Of a DNA stretch of 64,000 nt, positions 37,866 to 48,416 are shown one piece after another. The position numbers and the translations under genes were made by a program. The DNA is from Tenodera sinensis (taxonomy: Eukaryota > Arthropoda > Insecta > Mantodea > Mantidae). The stretch spans positions 72,999,117 through 73,063,116 of the forward strand of contig CM060963.1 of NCBI GenBank assembly GCA_030765045.1, given 5' to 3'. Positions within the stretch are counted from its first letter, which is position 1. Each line of letters starts with the position of its first letter. The notes under the pieces were generated by a model that was given only the letters and a program-made list of their open reading frames with translations, was not told the origin of the DNA and did no database searches.

Positions 37866-37898
37866 CCCCCCCCCCCCCCCAAAAAAAAAAAAAAAAAA
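37866..37898. repeat. C15-A18 homopolymer junction
   Basis: Fifteen C residues are followed directly by eighteen A residues. The complementary strand has a G15 run. Assembly or sequencing error at this junction is possible. Confidence 0.9.
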
Positions 37899-38279
37899 GA
37901 AGAGATGAAGATCGCTTGGCGCGAAACTGTATAGGGGATGTTCAAATTCTCCCATTTAAATTTATCGAAACGATCGAAAGGATACCGAGTTTTTCGAGCA
38001 CGAGTGGTCGAACATTGTTATGGAAAGCACAAAAATGGCTCTCAGCGTACGGCGACGGTTGTTTTGAGTGGCTCGTGTAAATATTTTAAATCGCATACAG
38101 CACATACGGGGATTTGCTAGCGCGGCATTCATTATGTAAGATTATGGTGAGTGAACGATAGCAGTTTTCGCTAACATGGCTAGAAACGCACTGAATCACG
38201 CCGCACTGCAAACGTTAAGATATAGAATAAACGGACCACATGGGAAATGTAGATTCCCTTAAAACACGGAATTAATTTC

Positions 38280-38665
38280 AAATTGTGGCAGCAGTAATTT
38301 TCGATATACCCATTACAATTTGCAGGAGAGTGAAGACAACTTTAAATGCTATTCCGAAAAACCACAAGACATACGAGTCATTTGTCATGCAAGTATGTTA
38401 AACGTCTGAAATTTTAATCAAAATTGTTAGATTGTTGAGGATATCCAAAAATAACGAAACAGTTTGAAATTTCAAGGCCAGCATGAAGTGATGCGCTTTC
38501 ATTTTCTCATAAGGAAATAAATAATGAAACTATTTCTGCAAGTATTTTCGATTTACAATCTATTTCTCAATTAACATGGACCTACAGTAGAACAAGCTTT
38601 AGTAAGAACAACCTATAGAAGATTTGATAGAGAAGGTTTAGGAATTTAACACATTCGATTTTTAG
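38280..38665 (-). mobile_element. HINE-like element, 5' half
   Basis: Minus-oriented 5' end at about 38665 (the complement reads aaaaatcgaatgtgttaaat). The portion 38318-38455 instead matches the complement of 35447-35600, so this copy contains an inverted piece of the same subfamily or is a chimera. Confidence 0.6.
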
Positions 38666-38843
38666 TTTCTCTACTATTTATTTACCTATATTAAATTGAG
38701 AAAAAGCTTTTTATTAGGTTCAAAATTCGATACAGATATGTCACCCCAAATACCTGCTTTGAGACTCCTTGATTCAAAAATATACTTTTAATTAAAGGTC
38801 CTGTGTGTGTCTGTCTGTGTGTGACTGTGGTCTGTCTGTGGTA

Positions 38844-38882
<39 letters not shown>

Positions 38883-39195
38883 ACCTATGCCCATCTTCTG
38901 TGAACAGCTAACTCTGAAAAGGAGAGTCAGCTAAATATCAATGTGGGTATTTACGTTCAGCATTTTCCGAGGATACTGCACAAGGATTTTCAAGAAAATT
39001 CCTCTAACTACCCCTTGCAAGTAAAAAAAAGCCTTTTTTTGACATGAGTTTTGATTAAAATTCCATGTATTTTAGATGTTTTCATGGCAAATGAACTGTA
39101 TATCTTCAATCTCTTTTGGGGGGAAATAACTTGTGAAATCTTCATTTTGAATTCCTTTTGTATAATTGGTAAATCGTAAGAGACAGACAATATCG
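38666..39195 (-). mobile_element. HINE-like element, truncated tandem copy
   Basis: The 3' hairpin region (tttctctactattt...ttgagaaaaag) is at 38667-38707, then ttcaaaattcgatacagat, the internal GT/GTCT array, and the body until aaatcgtaagagacagacaa. The 5' half is missing, and it is joined directly to the next copy. Confidence 0.7.
38846..38882. repeat. (GT)n microsatellite in HINE-like copy
   Basis: Preceded by gtctgtctgtg-type variants from 38800. It lies at the same element position as the arrays at 21.75, 24.54 and 39.27 kb. Confidence 0.93.
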
Positions 39196-40016
39196 AGCCG
39201 CATATCCACCCAAAAATTCGATGTCGAGAGGCCCCCCTGAATCCAAAAAAAGCATTTTTGGGAAAAGGTCCGTGTGTGTGTGTGTCAGTCTGTATGTCTG
39301 TGTGTCTGTCAGTCTGTCAGTCTGTGGACAGCATAACTAAAAAACGAAAAGTCGGTTAAAAACCAAAGTTGGTATTTAAGTTTAATGTATTTTAAGGATG
39401 CGACACGAAGATTTTGAAGAAAACAGCCCCACCCTAAACTACCCTTTACATGGAAAGCTTTTCGAAAATGGCTCTAATGATTTTGATTAAAATGCTATAT
39501 GTTTGAGATATTTTTATTTTTATGATAAATGAAATGTATATTTTGAATTTTCTACCTATAGCCTATGTAGCCCTGTTTAGTCTGGATGAGTTTTGAATAA
39601 CTCGTAAACCGTAAGAGGTCGACAAAATCTTACTTACAAGAAATGTAGATCTTGCTAAAATACACAATTTATGTCTCAATAAATGTTTTCTAGAGTGAAC
39701 CATTTCGGAGACATTCCTTGTTTTGTGTGTCAGTTTCGGAAAACTTAGAACTTTCATGAAATGGAACATCGTTGTTCATTTTTTATATGTTAAGCGGGAA
39801 AGAGAACGGGATCTCAAAGCTTTAAAACATTTGACTATTGCACAAAGCCTACTGTATTCCCATATTTCCCTTGCACCTACAAGGAAATAAGCAATAAGAT
39901 AATTTGTACAAGTGTTTATCTCAACTAACACGAAGATATAGGAATAAGAGTTTGTAAGAATGGTTAGTACAGGAGTAGATAAAGTCGGGTGAGTGCAACG
40001 CATCAGATTTTTATAT
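39196..40016 (-). mobile_element. HINE-like element, near-complete minus copy
   Basis: 5' end at 40016 (complement aaaaatctgatgcgttgcac), subterminal gactttatctactcctgtac, and a full body with ggagacattccttg and ttaaggatgcgacacgaag. The internal GT/GTCT array is at 39271-39339. It ends near cccaaaaattcgatgtcgag without an obvious terminal hairpin. Confidence 0.75.
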
Positions 40017-40687
40017 GTAGTTAAGCAGTTCCGATGTATTCTTTGTTGTTTGTTTGAAATTTCAAATACTATTCATAAACGGAAATTCGTTATGGTCGTG
40101 CAAGGAGCATGCAATTTAAATACACTTCAAAAGTCTAATAGTATACTAGTAACGAATAATATAGTAGTGCTAAAACTTTGTAATAGTTTTTAGAGGAAGG
40201 AATTGAGAGTGATGTGCAAATGGTTTTACAATGTTACAACATGATTTACTTCGCTTTATAGAAACGACCTTTCTGTTGCATCATGTTTGCGAAGGAGTAC
40301 GACTCTTGAGAGTCTTCAGATATTTTCTGAGTAACAATCTAATCAAGCAGATGTAATGAAAATGCCTACGGCAGTAGATGTCCCTCAAGTTAATGTAATA
40401 TCCTTCTAGGAAATGAAAAGATAGCTTCAGTTATTCCTGTACGTGCGATAAAAATCCTCTTAGCAACAGGCGCTAGCACCATTTTCTTTTCAGATTTCGT
40501 GCGGAAGATGTACTTATATGATACATTTTCATTAAAAACGTTTGAATTCACCGTATATGGTGTACGCGAAAATACGCACCTTGTTAGGGGTATAAGTGCA
40601 GATATATTAAGAACACTGTAACGCACAGTATTATATCAATATTTGCTTCACTTGGGAACTTATAATTTTACTTACTAAGAGTAGTAT
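40017..40687. other. unassigned sequence
   Basis: Nothing recognisable. Confidence 0.4.
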
Positions 40688-41804
40688 TGTGACAATGACA
40701 AAAATTCATGCCGGTTACTTTTCTATTACTTAATTGTCTTCAAATATTTTACCACACATGCACTTTTCTTCTCGTGCTTAACATAGTCTACAGTCTTTCG
40801 AGCTATCACGACTCACAACTGTTCTTCTAATAATCTTGCTCACTCTTTTCAGTGTCTTTTTTCACTTCCTCCGTCTCCCATAGCGTAATTACAACGTTAC
40901 AATTACTACCGACGCTCATTGAATCTCCTTACGACGGCACTCACACACATAGCTGTCTGACGCACTGACCGACTCATGTCCGTAACTTAATCTAAAATCT
41001 CACTTAAATCGCTTTTCTCAGGCGTTCTTATATACTTGGGATGGCGTCATGCACCGGAAATGACACAACTAGAAGTCTCGCGAACGTTCTCAGCCCCTTT
41101 TGTTTCTGTCGCTTCGATTGTTGACAGTCACGTACACACAGTATTTGCACGAGGCAGCCTGACACCGGGGACACACGAGCGTAAGCTTTGCGTCCGCTTT
41201 TACGCGCGTAATATTTGCCTATCTTGTATTAAAGAGAACGAAAAAAGGAAGAAGGTGGAGTTAACAGATAGTGACACATTTTAAGATTATTTTTGAATGC
41301 CAGCTTCTTCATTTGATGAACTTCTTTCAAATATAAAGGGACGCTTGTCATTGTATACATTACAAGCGATGTTCCATAACACAGGACGAATTTGAATCTC
41401 ACTTATGAATCGCTCTGTAACCACGTTTGCAATTACAGAGACACTTGAAGAAGCAGAACGCAAACTAAATGCGCTGAATGTGAAGTGCTTCACATATTCT
41501 CTTGTTATGCTAGTGCGCACGCAGCTTCTCATTACGCGCGTTCTAGCATTTCAATCTTGCTTCCCACTAAGACGCACATTTACGCTCGCTTTATTTTCAT
41601 AACCTTGATTACGCGCTGAGCATGTATGCTATTCTATTAGATGCCTAATGAAGATAAACTGCGCACATATTGCATTCCTAAAACACACGCAAAATAAACC
41701 TTCCTGTATCCTCAGGGTTAATGTCCTTGCCACTCGCCAGCCCGGAAGTGGTGTGAAGTAGCTTAACTTCGTCCATCCTTTTGTGCGCCGAACCCGACGT
41801 CACA
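40688..41804 (-). mobile_element. solo-LTR-like repeat, copy 3, with an insertion
   Basis: Exact 4-bp duplication gtat at 40684-40687 and 41805-41808, with TGTGAC and GTCACA at its two ends. On the minus strand it has ttaagctacttcacacc near the start, a CRE-like tgacgcca, TATA tatataag (about 41026-41033) and a leader containing agtcggtcagtg. About 560 bp (roughly 41165-41720) has no partner in the other copies and is probably a later insertion. Confidence 0.8.
41165..41720. mobile_element. possible insertion inside LTR copy 3
   Basis: It is absent from the sister LTRs. It contains several acgcgcgtaa/ttacgcgcg words and gacacaccgg-like GC-rich ends. Inverted similarity between gggacacacgagcgtaagc and the gcgagcgtaaatgtgcgtc complement (41563-41587) suggests terminal inverted repeats of a MITE. 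No target duplication has been fixed. Confidence 0.35.
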
Positions 41805-42661
41805 GTATGCCTTCATGTTGGTCAGTACACTTAAACATGCGTGACACAGAAGGCTTGACGGTCTCGTGATAAAGAATGATGTACTGGAACCGAGTTCCAA
41901 TCCTTTCTGCAAGGCCAAGGATCTCACGCTACCTATGCCAGTAGGTCACGCATTGAGCTGTAAGGCAAAATAGATGGTCTATACGACGGATGTTGTTCAT
42001 TTCACGGCGCAGTTATAACCATGTAAAAAGCATTAGTAAATAAACTTTGTGATTAATTTGAGAATGAAGAGAGAAAGAAACAACACCTGAGTGGATACAT
42101 ATAAGAGTACCAATTAACAAAATATTTGTACTTATATTTCTAATAGCCTTTATAATAGGTATATTTATGCGCCTATTTCAGTTTTGGAAAATAGACCCTG
42201 CAATAACTGGATAAGAAGCCCTGAGGGAATACTGAATAACAAATCCAACTTTTGTACAATTATTTGTTGTGTAGATCACCCAAAATAGAGATTGTTATAA
42301 ACTCAGAAATTTTCTGTATGAAATGATGGGCAATATTGTGACTTGGTCTAAGATCTTGCAGATCTGCTATAATTCAACGTGAAATTAAAACAAAAAACAT
42401 CAGCACAAAAACAAGTATGTATGTCTACTTTCTTGGGCTAATCTATGTACTCACGAATCTTGCTCAGTTTATTTAACCACGAAGTTGAAAAAATCCGGTA
42501 TCTTACATTCACATGTTTTTCTTTATTGTTATATTCCTTTCACAAACTGTTCATTTAACACATATTTTTTTCTCTATTTCATGTTAATGGAAGTAAACGT
42601 TTGGATGAATGATTTCAAGATACATTGCATTGAAAATACAAGGGGCCAAGAAGTCAAATCC
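41805..42661. other. unassigned sequence
   Basis: Nothing recognisable. Confidence 0.4.
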
Positions 42662-43580
42662 TTAAAAATCTGATGTATTACAATCACATGACTTTCTCTA
42701 TCCATCCATCAACACACTCTTACTACAATAGCTTATTCCTCTATTTCATATCAATAAATATTTTGCAGAATTGCCTCATTGAACATTTTCTATGTGGGAC
42801 TATGAGAGTAAAGTACGCTTGAAGTCATAGTAACGCTTTTAAGAGTGTGTCGCTCTTTGATGGCTTTGAAATTCCATTTTCTTTGCACGGCGAAGAGAAA
42901 ATACGAATAGGGGATTTCCTCTTGAGAAAAGGGTAGTATTCACAAATTCAAACTAATAACAAAGAATATCTTCGATATGGTCAATGAGAAAACCGTAGTG
43001 CTTCATATAAATTGGAGCTTTAAAGAGAGCTAATTTTTTTTCGTAGTAAGATTTTATAGATAATTTACGGTTTACCAGTTATGCAAAAAGCATTCAGAAT
43101 GGAGAGGACTTCAGGAAACATATATACAGGGTGTCCCCAAAGAACAGCGACAACGCTTAGTGTGTTGTCCGGGGCGGCAAACTCATCGGTTTTCAAATAG
43201 TGAGTGTGTGTATGAAAATATTTTAAGCAGATGACATTTAAGTCAAATGTTCCATTGTTGCGAAAATTAACATTTAAGATTTTTTTTTTCAATATAAGAG
43301 GTAGTTTGAGCCAGAGGAATTTTCTTGAAAATCTTCGTGTGGCATCCTTCAAAGGTGCTGACCTAAAATACCTCGCCTCGTATTTAATCCACTTTTCGTT
43401 TTGAGTTATTTTATTCAGAGACAGACACAGAGACACACAGGCACGCAGACATACACACGGAACTTTAGAAAAAGCTCTGGTTTTAGATGATCAAAACATG
43501 TATTTCCAGTGAAATATTGGTATCAAATCAGAGTGGAATATAGTATTTTCTCAACACATTCTATATGGTAGAGAAAATAA
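42662..43580 (+). mobile_element. HINE-like element with good terminal hairpin
   Basis: 5' aaaatctgatgtattacaatc; subterminal gactttctctatccatcc; body; CA/GA-rich internal stretch (about 43416-43460). The 3' hairpin attttctcaac...gtagagaaaat is at 43542-43578. A short foreign piece beginning cagggtgtcccc at 43127, next to tatata, resembles a Tc1/mariner end and interrupts the body. Confidence 0.78.
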
Positions 43581-43599
43581 AAACTTGATAGCTAGTTCT

Positions 43600-44235
43600 G
43601 AAATTTATACTATCTGCATGACAGAGCAAGAAGCAAACTATGGGGATTTAGTATGTCTAAATATGCGTAAGATACAAGAAAATATATGGGAATACCTCGA
43701 AAATGCTTAAAACGACAAACATTTTATTCCCGTTTTAACTTTTTAATCAGCTATTGTCTCCTCTGAATGTTTGTTAATGACTCATTGTTATACCAATTTC
43801 GTTCAGAATCAAGAAGGTTGAACACACTATCTATAGAAAATTCAGGATATAGATTTATTAGTAAGTAATATCTTAAAATACGAGATTTTAATGACTATGT
43901 TGACAGTAATTTCTGAGAAAATAAAGTACAAATATTTTCCTACATAAACGGTAATTAAGAATGGGAAATATGCTTGAAAATCTTAATTTACTAAAATGAA
44001 CTTAAGCACCCTTTTAGTATTTAACCAACTTTTCGCTTTATAATCGTGCTATCTGGTATCTGTGTGTCTGCCGTCTGTCTTTCTCACACACCGTATAGGC
44101 ACTTAGATAATATGCATTTTTGGATTAGGGAAACGAAAGATATATCGTATTTGAAATTTCGAATAGAATACTTGGATGGGATACAATACCTACTTCAGTA
44201 ACAATATCACAGTTAAGTTTTAGGGAAAGTAATAA
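43600..44235 (+). mobile_element. HINE-like element, 5'-truncated tandem copy
   Basis: Order-preserved but diverged body (gggaatacctcgaaaatg, ttaaccaacttttcgcttta) and an internal ctgtgtgtctgccgtctgtc stretch. It follows the previous copy in the same orientation. Confidence 0.55.
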
Positions 44236-46008
44236 AATATAGTAGTTTAATTTGCTTAAGTTTAAGTTTGTTTGTTTAATATTTAGGTATTAAAATAAAT
44301 ATTTTAGAAATAAATTAATTACACATCTTTAATTTTCAGGAAATACAAATTCAAATGCTATGCTGCTCATTTACGGAAAAAGAGAGAGATGCAGTTCTAT
44401 AAAATAGATAATGGAGAATTTTAGCAATCCAACTATCAGGTTATTTTTAATAACTGTACTAGTATGAGGAATAGCAAAATTAATAAAATTACATTACTGA
44501 TATCACAATAATCCTTCTTTTTGAATGAGACATTTTACTCCTTTTTCTTGTTTAAATAAATTTTTATTTCACCGGATCAAATTTGAATAATGGCTCACAC
44601 TAAATTTAACGGTGGGTGGCTCAACACAAGCTTCAAGGCTTGTCATGCCTTGCGGTGTTATATAGTTAAATTACGGTGTAAAGCTGCTGATAGAAATATA
44701 ATTTGCAAAATTTATTTGCACAAGAGGAAAGAAAATAATAATGGTCATGAATCAGACGCCATTTAATTTTATTCCTCTATACATAACTTAAAGTTAAAAT
44801 ATACGTGGTTAAACAAAACCTGGGGTTAGAATATATCGCCTAGGGCGTCTCTCCTAAGCACAGGATACCCTTCCCGCCCGACCGCTGCGGCCATGGAGGT
44901 TGGGTGTGGCGGTGGTCAGCGCGCCGACTCCCCTGATCGGAAACATATAATGATATAATAGTGTGCATCTACCTTTATCCTTAGTGGATTGTCGATGAAG
45001 ATAGAACACCTAGAAATATCTTCAATAGCGAAGTTTGGCTATTGAAGAAACATTACAATAAACGAAAATGCACCTAACAGTAGTGTTTTAAGAACTATCT
45101 GAATTTTGGTTTCCGTCAGAGATATAAGTTACAATGACCAACTCTAGAGAGTTCTGTTGTGGAAATCTTTACTGTTATTTTCCTGGCATTTTCAACTATC
45201 AGACATGTCTTTAAGAAGCAGAATATCATTTCCAGATATTCGAACACCTTAAAGCAGAAATATTATATTTCTGGCAGGGAAAGTAATGTAAGAAGTAGAT
45301 CCTAACATTAGTTTCTGCTGTGCATGAATTTCTGAAGTGGAATGATTACTATTTTTTATGAAACACCTAGAAGCCATAGTGGGTGTATGTTGAGGAAAAA
45401 AGCAGGGAAAGATTGGTCACGACAATTTGTCAGAAATATGAAGGTGGGGCTGGGAAAAAGCACAAGATAGCAAACGGCAAGGGAACAATGAGTGACCTTG
45501 AAGACGAAAATATTAATGCAAAATCGAAGGGGCAATTTCAAAGTAAAATTGAAATAAACTGCGCAAACAAGCAGATGTGTGTATGGCGAAGTAGAATGGT
45601 TGGATAGATATTATATGAGAGGATAGAATTGAATGGAAGAAGGGTGAACAGAAAAGGTACACACGTACTTGGAAAGATAATTTTTCGCAAAAATGGGTAT
45701 CAGATAGTAAAGTAATACGTAGGAAACTAAAGAAAAGATTAAAATGCTGCCCCACGTCGTGTCACAAGGAAGAACAAGTGATAAGTTAACCATAGTTAGT
45801 GTGGTCAGGAAATTATTATCAGATTGATTAGGAAACGTAGGAAAGTACTGGAGAGGGTGGAATACATTTTAGAATGAAATGAGTAATTTAAAATAGTAAA
45901 CAATTTAGAGAAATGGGAAGCATAAGGGAAGTTGGTGAAAACAAATGTATCAGAATACGAGAGTAAAAAGGGAAGACAAATTTGAAGCTCATAAGCAGTA
46001 GTTGATAT
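44236..46008. other. mostly unassigned sequence
   Basis: A GC-rich patch at 44830-44945 (ccgcccgaccgctgcgg, ggtggtcagcgcgccg) resembles part of SINE-A but diverges strongly. Short frames at 45356-45790 overlap on both strands. The last bases before 46009 are the ATAT target of the LTR element. Confidence 0.35.
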
Positions 46009-46202
46009 TGTGACATGGCTTCTCCATGTCATTAAGACTCTTTGATTTTCAAGAGGTTGCTATGGAGACAGTTTTGAGTGTTGAAGATTAAGAGACAGAA
46101 ACTAGTATTGTGTGAGAGTTTGGAAAGATTAAGAGACAGAAACGAGTAGTGTGGCTGTACTTGAAGCTTGAGAAAATAAAAAGATTTGGTAAATTTGTTA
46201 CA
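46009..46202 (+). repeat. 5' LTR of the collagen-bearing element
   Basis: 194 bp, TG...CA ends. It contains gattaagagacagaaac twice (46086-46102 and 46128-46144) and an aataaa poly(A) signal at about 46175-46180. No clear TATA box is visible, so the promoter may be initiator-type. An imperfect hairpin, gacatgg...ccatgtc (46012-46030), sits at the very start. Confidence 0.95.
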
Positions 46203-46204
46203 TT

Positions 46205-46226
46205 TGGTGTCAGGAAGTGGGATTCG
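46205..46226 (+). promoter_or_regulatory. primer-binding site, tRNA-Leu type
   Basis: Starting 2 nt after the LTR, tggtgtcaggaagtggga is complementary to the 3' end of insect tRNA-Leu genes (general pattern TCCCACT-TCTGACACCA), from known tRNA sequence. The exact isoacceptor, and whether the extra G matches it, would need the host tRNA set. Confidence 0.8.
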
Positions 46227-46283
46227 TCGAGTTGCTTCTAGTTTCATTACATCGTCGTTAGAAGTTGCAACGTTAGAACCAAG

Positions 46284-48416
46284 ATGGAGGGAGATTCGGA
46301 AACCAGGATGATGGCAATGATGAAAGAATTATTTGCCAAAATGGAAACGAGAAACGACAACCTCGCTGCCGAGCTGAAAGAGATGAAGACGGAGCTATCG
46401 GCGAAAATTGACGGGCAACTGGCTGGCGTGACGGAAGGCGTGGAAGAACTCGGCGAAAAGGTGGAAGACCTCTGCCAGCACGTGGACGTCGTGGAGGACG
46501 ACGGGGAACGTCTTGGCGCCCTGGTAGTAAGAGTTGACGAGAGCGTCAAAGTACTGGATGCCAGGGGCAGACGGAATAGCGCGGAGCCGGGGAGGGAGCA
46601 CCTAGTGGCCGAGGCGACAGTTGCGCCCGTTTCGGATGATATGAGGGAAAACGTGGAACAACTCGGCGAACGGATTGGCGTGACGGAAGACGTGGAACAA
46701 CTCGGCGAACGGATTGGCGTGACGGAAGACGTAGAACAACTCGGCGAACGGATTGGCGTGACGGAAGACGTGGAACAACTCGGCGAAAAGGTGGAAGACC
46801 TCTGCCAGCACGTGGACGTCGTGGAGGACGACGGGGAACGTCTTGGCGCCCTGGTAGTAAGAGTTGACGAGAGCGTCAAAGTACTGGATGCCAGGGGCAG
46901 ACGGAATAGCGCGGAGCCGGGGAGGGAGCACCTAGTAGCCGAGGCGACAGTTGCGCCCGTTGAGGACGATCAGCAGGGAAGCGCACAAGCAAACGAGCAA
47001 CACGCGAGAACCGACTTGGCGTGTGACATGGGGGGACCGTCGGGGCCATCCAATCACCTGACGCATAGTGCCGTGAACGGAAGAATGGTGGACATCATCG
47101 TGGACGGCAGGATACAGGAGAGGCCGTGCCGAGCACGAGTGAACACGAGTGCAGCGGTGGACGCGACTCGCGCGGATGTGGTGGGGTTTGTTGCCGGACC
47201 CATCGGAAGCAAGGTGGCTGCGAAGGTGCGCCAGAGAGGTCGGCGGACATGGTACCTAGTGAGCCGTTTCAAAGTGCGCAGGATGGCCCGTCAACACACC
47301 AGGAAGAAGGGCAACTGGACGAGGGACCGTCAAGACCGGCGGTACTGTTGCAGAATTTCGAAGCAGGATGGCATACATCGTCCTACCTGGACCAAGGGAC
47401 ACTATCCAACAGCGATACCTAGGATCGTGCCCCCTGGAGAGCGAGGTCCTACTGGCCCTCAAGGTTTACAAGGATTCCCTGGCCCTCAGGGTCTGGTAGG
47501 CTTGCCTGGAATGAAGGGTGAACGTGGATTCCCAGGAATGAAAGGTGAACAGGGCAATCCAGGACCTCCAGGACAAGCTGGTGCACCAGGACCTGAAGGA
47601 CCTAAGGGTGACTCAGGCTCTCAAGGACAACATGGAGCTCCAGGACAACCTGGTCCACAGGGCCCTCCAGGAGACAGAGGACTTCCAGGATTACCCGGCC
47701 CAACAGGACCTGCTGGCCTCAGAGGTCAGAGAGGTGCACAAGGTGAGACAGGTCCACCAGGGAAGCCAGGCAGTGAAGGACCTCCAGGACCACAAGGTAT
47801 TGCAGGACCTCTAGGACCACCGGGACCAATTGGAGAACAGGGACCAGAGGGAGCACCAGGTAAAGCAGGAACACCTGGTATTGCAGGAAGACCGGGAGAT
47901 AAGGGACCTGTAGGACCTTCAGGACCTCCGGGAACTCCAGGGGCACCAGGTCTTCCAGGGCCACCTGGTCCAAATGGACCTCCAGGACCAGCAGGAGAAC
48001 GGGGTCTTCGAGGAGAAACTGGACCACTGGGTGTAGAAGGGCCACAGGGAGCTAGAGGAAAGCCAGGACCTCCAGGGCCAGAGGGAGGTAAGGGTGATAG
48101 AGGAGAAGAAGTTCCAAAGGGTGCAAAAGGACACCGTGGTCTCATTGGTCTACAAGGGTTACCTGGACCTCAGGGACCTCCAGGAGACAAAGGCATGACT
48201 GGACCTCCAGGATTGTCGGGAAAAGATGGTGAACCTGGAACTAAAGGTATGCCTGGAAGAGATGGAAACCCAGGACCTCAAGGTATACCAGGACCACCAG
48301 GCCCTCGTGGACCACCAGGAGAAGAGGTTCGATGGGTTAATCCACCGGGGCGCAAGGGAGATGCCGCAGTGATAGTGCTGGTCGGGACGACCAGCTCTGA
48401 GGAGGGAGCAGTGTGA
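46284..48416 (+). CDS. chimeric Gag-like/collagen triple-helix protein, 710 aa
   Basis: Residues 1-60 are charged and Met/Lys/Glu-rich, compatible with a coiled coil. Residues 48-227 contain two copies of a 69-residue block (330 bp apart) separated by three 13-residue VEQLGERIGVTED repeats. Residues about 268-300 include VDIIVDGRIQ..CRARVNTSAAVDATRADV, recalling a retroviral-type aspartic protease but with NTS where such enzymes have DTG. Residues 385-681 are 99 Gly-X-Y triplets with KGHRG followed by GLQG near the end, the pattern of the helical cross-linking site near the C-terminus of fibrillar collagens. One triplet starts with Val (residue 610). The last 29 residues end SSEEGAV. There is no signal peptide, N- or C-propeptide, so it is not a secreted procollagen. 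The first ATG after the PBS in this frame was chosen. Base composition changes at 47436, marking the splice between two origins. Confidence 0.85.
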   Translation: MEGDSETRMMAMMKELFAKMETRNDNLAAELKEMKTELSAKIDGQLAGVTEGVEELGEKVEDLCQHVDVVEDDGERLGALVVRVDESVKVLDARGRRNSAEPGREHLVAEATVAPVSDDMRENVEQLGERIGVTEDVEQLGERIGVTEDVEQLGERIGVTEDVEQLGEKVEDLCQHVDVVEDDGERLGALVVRVDESVKVLDARGRRNSAEPGREHLVAEATVAPVEDDQQGSAQANEQHARTDLACDMGGPSGPSNHLTHSAVNGRMVDIIVDGRIQERPCRARVNTSAAVDATRADVVGFVAGPIGSKVAAKVRQRGRRTWYLVSRFKVRRMARQHTRKKGNWTRDRQDRRYCCRISKQDGIHRPTWTKGHYPTAIPRIVPPGERGPTGPQGLQGFPGPQGLVGLPGMKGERGFPGMKGEQGNPGPPGQAGAPGPEGPKGDSGSQGQHGAPGQPGPQGPPGDRGLPGLPGPTGPAGLRGQRGAQGETGPPGKPGSEGPPGPQGIAGPLGPPGPIGEQGPEGAPGKAGTPGIAGRPGDKGPVGPSGPPGTPGAPGLPGPPGPNGPPGPAGERGLRGETGPLGVEGPQGARGKPGPPGPEGGKGDRGEEVPKGAKGHRGLIGLQGLPGPQGPPGDKGMTGPPGLSGKDGEPGTKGMPGRDGNPGPQGIPGPPGPRGPPGEEVRWVNPPGRKGDAAVIVLVGTTSSEEGAV
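46425..46961 (+). repeat. internal duplications in the Gag-like part
   Basis: A 207-bp block at 46425-46631 recurs at 46755-46961 with only a few differences. Between the copies a 39-bp unit, gtggaacaactcggcgaacg..., occurs at 46653, 46692 and 46731. All lengths are multiples of three, so the frame is kept. The copies are nearly identical, so the duplication is as young as the element. Confidence 0.95.
47436..48326 (+). other. captured fibrillar-collagen helix segment
   Basis: 891 bp encode exactly 99 triplets without introns, although animal fibrillar collagen genes split this region into many 45/54/108-bp exons. That points to capture from spliced RNA. The KGHRG...GLQG placement, about 20 triplets from the end, matches the C-terminal part of a fibrillar helix, and the captured piece stops before the C-propeptide. 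Frame is kept at both junctions. Confidence 0.85.
48399..48411 (+). promoter_or_regulatory. polypurine tract
   Basis: gaggagggagcag immediately precedes the 3' LTR (one pyrimidine). This is where plus-strand DNA synthesis of an LTR retrotransposon starts. Confidence 0.75.

Noticed and set aside
46247..46931. 210-aa and 109-aa minus-strand frames
   Set aside because: They are antisense to the duplicated Gag-like repeats. They stay open because the repeat lengths are multiples of three.
47726..48145. 139-aa Pro/Gly-rich minus-strand frame
   Set aside because: It is the shadow of the collagen repeat, since the complement of Gly-Pro codons is also open and Gly/Pro-rich.
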